A stretch of DNA of 9,143 nucleotides, from assembly GCA_950075905.1 (NCBI GenBank), contig CATMVR010000146.1, positions 1-9,143 on the forward strand, written 5' to 3'. Positions within the stretch are counted from its first letter, which is position 1, and each line of letters begins with the position of its first letter. The stretch is from an uncultured Persicitalea sp. (lineage in GTDB: Bacteria > Bacteroidota > Bacteroidia > Cytophagales > Spirosomataceae). The notes below the pieces were generated by a model, which saw only the letters and a list, made by a program, of their open reading frames with translations, was not told the DNA's origin and did no database searches. Both the position numbers and the translations under genes were made by a program. Of the stretch, positions 4,089 to 9,143 are shown piece after piece.

Positions 4089-6944
4089 TCAGCGCGGTAT
4101 TTTATGTACGGTCATATAGACTGCCTCTTGTACCCCTGCTCCATCAGTACCTTGCGCTTTAAACCGTACCCGGAGGGTATGCATGGGCGCGAGGTCCGGA
4201 ATATTTAGAAAAACGGTGGTACGGTCCTTCCCCAAAACAGCTTCCTTCACCGCCAGGGTATCCTCTCCCTCCGTCCCCGGATTTTTGACTGAGTAGTGCG
4301 CCGAGCCGTAGCGACTTGTCCATTTGTAGTTCCAGCCCGATAGGATGTAATTCGTGAGGTTTTTAGCCTCCTCAGCATTCAGCGGGAAGTTAAACGTAAG
4401 CTCTATACCGCCCTTTTTAACCACAGCGTTGGTGAGCAAATGTCCCTTTCCGCCGGTATACCGTACCCGGCTCAGCACCCCGTAACGGGTAGAAACACCA
4501 TCGTCCCAGCCGGTGAGGCCGGTAGTATAAATTTGCTTATCCAGAGGATTAACAGCAACCCGCTGAATACCTGCATCCAGCTGAAAAGGCAGCGCCACCA
4601 TCGCCGCCTGCGTTACATCCTCTACCTCATGGGGCAGAAAGTAGTACAGCCAGCCGGTTCCGTAGCTGGAATGGATAAACTGATTGCCGAGCGGCCCCCA
4701 GCTTTTATCACTCCAAATACCCCCGCCGGGAGAATTATCAAACTCCTGCGGAATCCACAAGGCGGGTGGACTAAACGTTTCTGGCACAGGTACGATTGCC
4801 GGGCTGATGACTCCCTTCACTACATCTTCTTTCCGAAACCTTGTTCCGTCGGGACTCCACCCCTTGGAGGTAAGGTTGGGTACGTAGCCATAAAACTTCC
4901 CTTTCTCAACTAAATTGATCTTATTGCCTGGCGTCCAGTTACCCTGATTATCGCTGACGAAAACCCAGTCGTCCGGGGCTACCGTGAGGCCATTGTTGAC
5001 CCGAAAACCCGTGGCGAGACTCTCCCAGCTCTTGCCATCGGGCGACACCCGGATCAGGTTGCCGGGATCTTTGTTGTCGGTATACTCACCAGGTTTGGTG
5101 TAGTAAAAGTTGCCTTTGCTATCGGTAGCCAGGCCAAAGTTGAAGGCATGGAAGAAAGCCGACACATCCTGGTCGGCGTGAAAAACTTCGTAAAAATCCG
5201 TTTCACCGTCCTGATTCAAATCGTTGAGCCGAATGATTCCGTTGCGGCAGGTCACGTAAATCTGATCCTTTACTACCTTGATCCCCATGGGTTCGTAGAG
5301 TCCGGTGGCAATGCGCTGCCAGTTGATTTCCTGCAAATTGCTGTCAACCCCGCTAGCCATCCACACGTCGCCCATGTAAGTGCCCAGCACCAGCCGCCCG
5401 TCGCTCATGAAATCCAGTGAGGTAGGCCGGATCCAGGCGTTGTAGGCATTGTCGAAGGGCAGGCCAATGTTATCGACCGCGTAAGGGTAGTCGGCCGGTA
5501 TTGCTACTAGTTTTTCGGGAGCCGTTTTGTCTTTATCCTTGAAGTACTTCGTATCAAAGTGGGGTCGGGAAGCATTGAGTTCGCCTTTGGTGATGACTTG
5601 ATCCGTCCATAACGGTGTTCCTCCCTTGACCATTTTTGCGAGGTCAGGCAGGTCTTTGCGGCCTGTCTTCTGCTTGACAAAAGAGCCAAATTTTGTCACA
5701 GAAGTGAGATCCGTGACGGAGGTACGCAGAATTTCCACCGTTATAGGCTGAGTACTAGCCGGAATGGTTACGAGCAAACGGTGATCAGCATCTACCCGCC
5801 ACGACAGGCCGGATGCCGAACTGATAATGCTAGCGGCAATAGCCCTAGAAGTACCACCCGGATGGGTAGCCATGCTCACCAGCAGATTACCCGGTATAGC
5901 TCCCTTAGCTCCCCTAAGCTTTCCCCCCAGATCCATAACACCTTCTTTAAACGTGGCCGTAGAGTCCCGAAGCTGTCCAATGCATAGTTCCTCAGCCTGG
6001 GTACCCGGACCAATCTGCAAGGTATGGGAAAGGATGATTTGGTCGTTCTGGATAATGGCTCTGGGGTACTCCAAAATCGTTCTACCGGAAATAGCGTAGG
6101 AAAGCACCACCTCTTTTCCGTAGGTATAGTGCCCCCGGTAGCGCAGGTACTGCTCAGGCAAGGGCGCCCGCTTGCCGGTAGATTTTTGCAGGCTTTCCAG
6201 CTTACCGTTGTAGGTCCACTGCCAGGTATCCATTCCGGGGAGCGGCATGCCATCCATAAAGGGCTCACCTTCACCCCGATAGCGGTTAAATTTAGTGTCG
6301 GACAGATTTAGCCTTCCTTGCCAGGCCGCTACCGTCCCCATGCGGAGCATATTGTAGCTCAGTTGTATGTCGTGGTCCAGCCGGAGGGTTACCACCGAGG
6401 TAGCCAACCCTTTGAGCGGAGAATGAACGGCGTAGCCATAATCGCTTTGGTTGTGCATAAACCAGTCCTGCCCGTATTTGAGTGAGCCACGCAATGCTTC
6501 CGTTTTTATATTAGGTAGCTGGCTATCTTTATCAGGTTGGGGAAGCCCGGCAAGGTACTCCTCCGTGACGGGGAAGTACTGTCCGGGATTATCTTTTTTC
6601 ATAAACTCCTCCCGAATAAACTGAATCACGTAGTAGCGCTCCTCCGGGCTGAGCCAGGTTTGGGAGGCCATCATCCCGGCTCCGTTCGTCAGGGTTTTCC
6701 ACATATCGTAGGGCTTGTTACCAAACCGCAGTGGATCCTTGTTGAACGAGCGGGCCTGCGGCAGGGAGGCAGTACCGTCGGCCCCGTGGCAGGTCAGGCA
6801 GGATTTGTTATAGATTTCGCGTCCCTTCTGTATAGTTTCGGTGCTCAGCGATCGGAGAATGAGCGCATGATCGGTATCCTGAAACGCGTAGCTAGCTCCT
6901 TGCGAGAGGAGTGCTATAAGGAAGATAGATAAAGCTCTTTTCAT
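4089..6944 (-). CDS. Exported multidomain c-type cytochrome: cyt c, DUF6797-like region, beta-propeller
   Basis: A 951-residue exported protein. A signal peptide (1-20) is followed by a cytochrome c domain (about 30-118) with one heme site CLTCH (C49, C52, H53) and probable axial Met91 or Met92 in GAGMMAS. Residues about 150-460 (start GSLKYGQDW) resemble the DUF6797 region found beside such cytochromes. Residues about 480-830 look like a sorbosone-dehydrogenase/PQQ-type beta-propeller: RPTSLDFMSDGRLVLGTYMGD, then a calcium-loop-like DLNQDGETDFYE (575-586), then NNGLTVAPDDWVFVSDNQGNW. The end (about 835-951) carries 'WNYKWTSRYGSAHYS', a C-terminal beta domain common to these proteins. The architecture is frequent in Planctomycetota and Verrucomicrobiota and also occurs in Bacteroidota. 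A role in periplasmic oxidation of sugars or alcohols, passing electrons to the heme, is inferred. The ATG at 6944 gives a clean signal peptide. It follows the SGNH esterase gene by 59 bases and is probably co-transcribed. Substrate and cofactor are unknown. Confidence 0.85.
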   Translation of the reverse strand: MKRALSIFLIALLSQGASYAFQDTDHALILRSLSTETIQKGREIYNKSCLTCHGADGTASLPQARSFNKDPLRFGNKPYDMWKTLTNGAGMMASQTWLSPEERYYVIQFIREEFMKKDNPGQYFPVTEEYLAGLPQPDKDSQLPNIKTEALRGSLKYGQDWFMHNQSDYGYAVHSPLKGLATSVVTLRLDHDIQLSYNMLRMGTVAAWQGRLNLSDTKFNRYRGEGEPFMDGMPLPGMDTWQWTYNGKLESLQKSTGKRAPLPEQYLRYRGHYTYGKEVVLSYAISGRTILEYPRAIIQNDQIILSHTLQIGPGTQAEELCIGQLRDSTATFKEGVMDLGGKLRGAKGAIPGNLLVSMATHPGGTSRAIAASIISSASGLSWRVDADHRLLVTIPASTQPITVEILRTSVTDLTSVTKFGSFVKQKTGRKDLPDLAKMVKGGTPLWTDQVITKGELNASRPHFDTKYFKDKDKTAPEKLVAIPADYPYAVDNIGLPFDNAYNAWIRPTSLDFMSDGRLVLGTYMGDVWMASGVDSNLQEINWQRIATGLYEPMGIKVVKDQIYVTCRNGIIRLNDLNQDGETDFYEVFHADQDVSAFFHAFNFGLATDSKGNFYYTKPGEYTDNKDPGNLIRVSPDGKSWESLATGFRVNNGLTVAPDDWVFVSDNQGNWTPGNKINLVEKGKFYGYVPNLTSKGWSPDGTRFRKEDVVKGVISPAIVPVPETFSPPALWIPQEFDNSPGGGIWSDKSWGPLGNQFIHSSYGTGWLYYFLPHEVEDVTQAAMVALPFQLDAGIQRVAVNPLDKQIYTTGLTGWDDGVSTRYGVLSRVRYTGGKGHLLTNAVVKKGGIELTFNFPLNAEEAKNLTNYILSGWNYKWTSRYGSAHYSVKNPGTEGEDTLAVKEAVLGKDRTTVFLNIPDLAPMHTLRVRFKAQGTDGAGVQEAVYMTVHKIPR

Positions 6945-7003
6945 CGTTCGTTAGGGTTTAGCGTTGGCTACTGGTCAGAAGACTTATATACAACAGAGGG
7001 AAA

Positions 7004-7681
7004 CTATTCCAGGTACTTATCCAGATAGCCAGCTATGTAAGCGGCCTGCAAGACACGGGTATTTTCGTTGTAGTGAACGTGGTCGATGTAGTTGTTACCC
7101 GGCAGGTTTTGGGTAAAACCATGCAGGTCAATGACAGGTACCTTGTGCTTACGCCATACCTCATCCGCAATGCGGTTGTAGGCGTCGAGATCTCTGCCGT
7201 AGCGATGAAAAGCCGTGGAGCGGCTATTGTGAATACTATCTACGACGGCGGTACTTCTGACCCACACCAGCGGAATATTCTGCTTTTTGAGCAGGGCGTA
7301 AATCGCGTGGAGATTTTGACGGTAACTGGCCGAATCTACCTGATGGGTTTTTGTTTTGACATCCAGCTTGATATCGTGCAGGCCGCAGTTGAGCAGCAGC
7401 ACATCGGGCCGGAAGCCTGGTTCTGCCACTTTGGTCTTCAGGTAGGCCAGTACCATCTTGGAATCGCCGCCGTTGGCTCCGGTGGGGTAGTCGAGGTTGG
7501 TTTCGGCCTTCTGGCCGGGGGTATCGTTTTTGCGGTCGTAGTCGGCTTTTTCGCTCAGATATCTTTCCAGGTAGGGGCCGTATTGGATCGATATGCTGTC
7601 GCCTACCACGAAGACTTTGTGGCGCGTGGTGGTGAAGCTCAGGAGAGTGAGAAGGAGAAGCGCGTATAGGGTTGTTTTCAT
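7004..7681 (-). CDS. Exported SGNH/GDSL-family hydrolase (esterase)
   Basis: A 225-residue protein with a short signal peptide (MKTTLYALLLLTLLSF) and an SGNH core. Block I is VVGDSIS with nucleophile Ser29. The block II glycine lies in ANGGDS (69-74). Block III is NCGLHD (98-103), where the usual GxND reads GLHD with His in place of Asn. Block V is DHVH, giving the pair Asp200/His203 for the triad. Length is typical of single-domain members. SGNH enzymes outside the cytoplasm usually remove acetyl or other acyl groups from polysaccharides or small esters. The gene lies directly upstream of the large cytochrome (59 bases, no terminator seen in the gap), suggesting joint use in breakdown of an acylated carbohydrate, which is inference. 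The start at 7681 is the only one that gives a signal peptide. No Shine-Dalgarno is present, and I could not identify a convincing minus-strand promoter upstream. Confidence 0.88.
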   Translation of the reverse strand: MKTTLYALLLLTLLSFTTTRHKVFVVGDSISIQYGPYLERYLSEKADYDRKNDTPGQKAETNLDYPTGANGGDSKMVLAYLKTKVAEPGFRPDVLLLNCGLHDIKLDVKTKTHQVDSASYRQNLHAIYALLKKQNIPLVWVRSTAVVDSIHNSRSTAFHRYGRDLDAYNRIADEVWRKHKVPVIDLHGFTQNLPGNNYIDHVHYNENTRVLQAAYIAGYLDKYLE

Positions 7682-7810
7682 GAGAAAAAGGTATTTGTCT
7701 TAATAAGGTACCTGTATGTGCCTCTTACCCTTTTTTAAAAACTTAGGAGTTGGTTTTTTGGTGAAAAGCGTGATTGTTTCCCTCAAAAAGAATGATTGAG
7801 ATTGAAAAAG

Positions 7811-7827
7811 ACGGGCGAGACGCCCGT
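7811..7827. repeat. Short palindromic repeat (REP-like hairpin)
   Basis: ACGGGCG (7811-7817), loop AGA, then CGCCCGT (7821-7827) form a perfect 7-bp GC-rich hairpin, continued by ACCACA. From memory, closely similar 'GGCGAGACGCC' hairpins followed by a CC-rich tail are dispersed between genes in several phyla, and when mistranslated they give the tell-tale peptide GETPVP. That peptide appears here in the spurious frame at 7796-7993. The hairpin lies in the divergent gap between the esterase and acylase genes and lacks a U-tract, so it is not a normal terminator. The dispersed-repeat identity is unverified. Confidence 0.5.
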
Positions 7828-7846
7828 ACCACATACTATAAAAGGG

Positions 7847-7854
7847 TATATTTC
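7847..7854 (+). promoter_or_regulatory. Candidate -7 promoter element for the acylase gene
   Basis: TATATTTC matches TAnnTTTG at 7 of 8 positions and lies 35 bases before the ATG at 7890. No -33 TTG is seen at the usual spacing, because that position is taken by the GC-rich palindrome at 7811-7827, so the hairpin may replace or disturb an upstream element. The rest of the gap (7682-7889) is A/T-rich and shows nothing else I can support. Confidence 0.3.
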
Positions 7855-7889
7855 GATTGAAAAATTGTTCTCCTACAAAACCCCGCTTT

Positions 7890-9143
7890 ATGCGCTACCC
7901 TTTACTACTTCTCCTGCTCTTTATTTTCCAGAGTTCTTTTTCCCAGCAGCTCACCCTCAAAGGCCTACAAAAACCCGTGGAAGTCTTTCGTGATCAGTGG
8001 GGTGTTTCGCATATTTATGCCCAAAACGAGCACGATCTGTTTTTTGCGCAGGGGTACGTGGCTTGCTCCGACCGGCCCTTTCAGCTGGAAATGTGGCGGC
8101 GGCAGGCTACCGGCACCGTGGCCGAACTGCTGGGGCCTTCGGAAGTGAAGCGTGACATTGGCACGAAGCTATTTAAGTACCGGGGCGATATGGAGCGGGA
8201 AATGGCGCACTACCACCCGCGCGGCAAAGCCATTCTGACCGCCTACGTGGAAGGAATCAATGCCAAAGTGGATGAGTACCGGGCCGACCCGGCCAACCTG
8301 CCTTTTGAATTTAAAACCCTGAATACCCTTCCCGGCTACTGGACCCCGGAAATAGTCGTCAGCCGCCATCAGGGACTGGTCGCCAACGTGATCGATGAGC
8401 TGAACTTTGGCCGTGAGGTACACCTGATGGGCGAAGAAAAGACCCGCGAACTCAACTGGTTTCACCCCACCCGCAAAGCCGATACCGAGCCGAAGCTTAC
8501 GCTGGAAAAAGGGGTGGACGGTGCGGCGCTGATGCAGGACATCCTGGAACTTTACACCGTTCACCGGAGTCCCGTGCGGTTCCGGGCCGAGGATAAACGA
8601 ACCGGACAGGTACTGGAAAAAGACAAATTTAATTTTCAGGAATGGTACGATGTGGAAAAACAGTACGTGGGTTCCAACAACTGGGTGATCGACGGCTCGC
8701 TGGCGCAGAGTGGCTTTCCGATGCTGGCCAACGACCCGCACCGGGTCATTGCCGGACCGTCGCTCCGGTACATGATCCACCTCAACGCCCCCGGCTGGAA
8801 CGTCATCGGCGCGGGTGAGCCTTCGTTACCCGGCGTATCGATTGGCCATAACGACTACGGTGCCTGGGGACTGACCGTCTTCGAAACCGACAATGAGGAT
8901 ATTTACGTGTACGAAATCAATCCGGCCAATGCGAACCAGTACCGCTACAAAGGTCAATGGGAAAATATGCGTATTCTGACGGATTCGGTAAAAGTAAAAG
9001 GCCAACCTACCCAGGTAGTGCAGCTGAAATACACCCGCCACGGGCCGGTGGTGTTTGAAGATGCGGCCAAAAATCAGGCCTACGCGGTGCGGGCCGGATG
9101 GCTGGATGTGGGTAGTTCGCCATATCTGGCAAGCTTACGGATG
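7890..9143 (+). CDS. Penicillin/AHL acylase family Ntn-hydrolase, N-terminal 418 residues (3' end outside window)
   Basis: The frame is open from ATG 7890 to the window edge, 418 codons without a stop. Residues 1-18 are a signal peptide (MRYPLLLLLLFIFQSSFS, cut near SQQ), so the enzyme is periplasmic. 'VEVFRDQWGVSHIYAQNEHDLFFAQGYVACSDRPFQLEMWRR' in the alpha region is characteristic of the penicillin amidase (peptidase S45) family. GSNNW at 261-265 marks the self-cleavage point: the precursor is expected to split before Ser262, which becomes the N-terminal nucleophile of the beta subunit. It is followed by the family motifs LANDPHR (279-285), GHNDYGAWGLT (319-329) and TRHGPVV (382-388). Full members are usually 700-850 residues, so roughly half is missing here. 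These enzymes hydrolyse amides such as penicillins, N-acyl-homoserine lactones or cyclic lipopeptides. Which one applies here cannot be told. It is divergent from the SGNH esterase gene. Confidence 0.93.
   Translation, partial: MRYPLLLLLLFIFQSSFSQQLTLKGLQKPVEVFRDQWGVSHIYAQNEHDLFFAQGYVACSDRPFQLEMWRRQATGTVAELLGPSEVKRDIGTKLFKYRGDMEREMAHYHPRGKAILTAYVEGINAKVDEYRADPANLPFEFKTLNTLPGYWTPEIVVSRHQGLVANVIDELNFGREVHLMGEEKTRELNWFHPTRKADTEPKLTLEKGVDGAALMQDILELYTVHRSPVRFRAEDKRTGQVLEKDKFNFQEWYDVEKQYVGSNNWVIDGSLAQSGFPMLANDPHRVIAGPSLRYMIHLNAPGWNVIGAGEPSLPGVSIGHNDYGAWGLTVFETDNEDIYVYEINPANANQYRYKGQWENMRILTDSVKVKGQPTQVVQLKYTRHGPVVFEDAAKNQAYAVRAGWLDVGSSPYLASLRM

Noticed and set aside
4075..4098. Possible terminator after the cytochrome gene (CCGC...GCGG around the stop, then a T-rich stretch on the minus strand)
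   Set aside because: Only four pairs in the stem and the T-run starts several bases too far away. Not a convincing intrinsic terminator.
7073..7669. A 198-codon plus-strand open frame opposite the SGNH esterase gene
   Set aside because: It lies wholly opposite a gene with clear catalytic motifs and a signal peptide; its translation is low-complexity in V/G and shows no recognisable domain. It is a codon-usage shadow.
7685..7736. Inverted A/T-rich segments (AAAAAGGTA and TACCCTTTTTT) upstream of the SGNH gene
   Set aside because: The arms are weak, mismatched by an inserted C and separated by a long loop; no clear role as terminator or riboswitch.
7796..7993. A 65-codon plus-strand open frame (TTG start) before and overlapping the acylase start
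   Set aside because: It consists of the translated palindromic repeat (GETPVP) followed by the out-of-frame start of the acylase gene. No independent coding evidence.
8169..8780. A 203-codon minus-strand open frame inside the acylase region
   Set aside because: It is antisense to the acylase reading frame, which has continuous family motifs through this stretch.
1..9143. CRISPR arrays, tRNA/rRNA genes, insertion sequences, attachment sites, origins and defence genes
   Set aside because: No direct-repeat/spacer pattern, cloverleaf, transposase or integrase motif, or terminal inverted repeat was seen in reading both strands.

Overview
The window reads as chromosomal DNA from a member of the Bacteroidota, most likely the Cytophagales (the Spirosoma/Dyadobacter type of genome). 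This is an inference. It rests on the lack of Shine-Dalgarno sequences before any start, on several A/T-rich matches to the Bacteroidota -7 promoter element (TAnnTTTG), on the recurring start context TAGCCATGAAAA, and on the protein families present. I see no phage, transposon, CRISPR, tRNA or rRNA sequence. Coding is dense and split between strands.

Layout, left to right. (1) 1-243 (+): C-terminal end of a DUF4097/adhesin-like beta-strand-rich protein, closed by a strong intrinsic terminator (267-302). (2) 529-2947 (+): a probable three-gene operon with a classical short-chain dehydrogenase, an extended SDR (NAD-dependent epimerase/dihydroflavonol-reductase type) and a small exported DUF4833 protein. 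It is preceded by a candidate promoter and a perfect palindrome of LacI-operator type, carries a 4 x 8-bp tandem repeat between its last two genes, and ends at a hairpin that can terminate both strands. (3) 3954-3016 (-): an exported proline-iminopeptidase-like alpha/beta hydrolase, converging on that hairpin. (4) 7681-4089 (-): a probable two-gene unit, an exported SGNH/GDSL esterase followed by a 951-residue exported multidomain c-type cytochrome (cytochrome c, DUF6797-like region, sorbosone-dehydrogenase-like beta-propeller, C-terminal beta domain). (5) 7890-9143 (+): the first 418 codons of an exported penicillin/AHL acylase family Ntn-hydrolase, transcribed divergently from the esterase and running off the window. 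The shared 208-bp gap between them holds a short palindromic repeat that looks dispersed.

At least five of the seven genes encode proteins that are exported or likely exported (DUF4833, alpha/beta hydrolase, SGNH esterase, cytochrome, acylase). The right half looks like a periplasmic or surface catabolic neighbourhood: ester and amide hydrolysis plus a possible heme-linked sugar or alcohol oxidation. The two cytoplasmic NAD(P)-dependent reductases sit together, but their substrates cannot be read from sequence. I found no clear undescribed multi-gene system. The most distinctive signals are non-coding: the shared 12-base start context, the LacI-like palindrome, the octamer repeat across a stop codon, and the palindromic repeat at 7811-7827.
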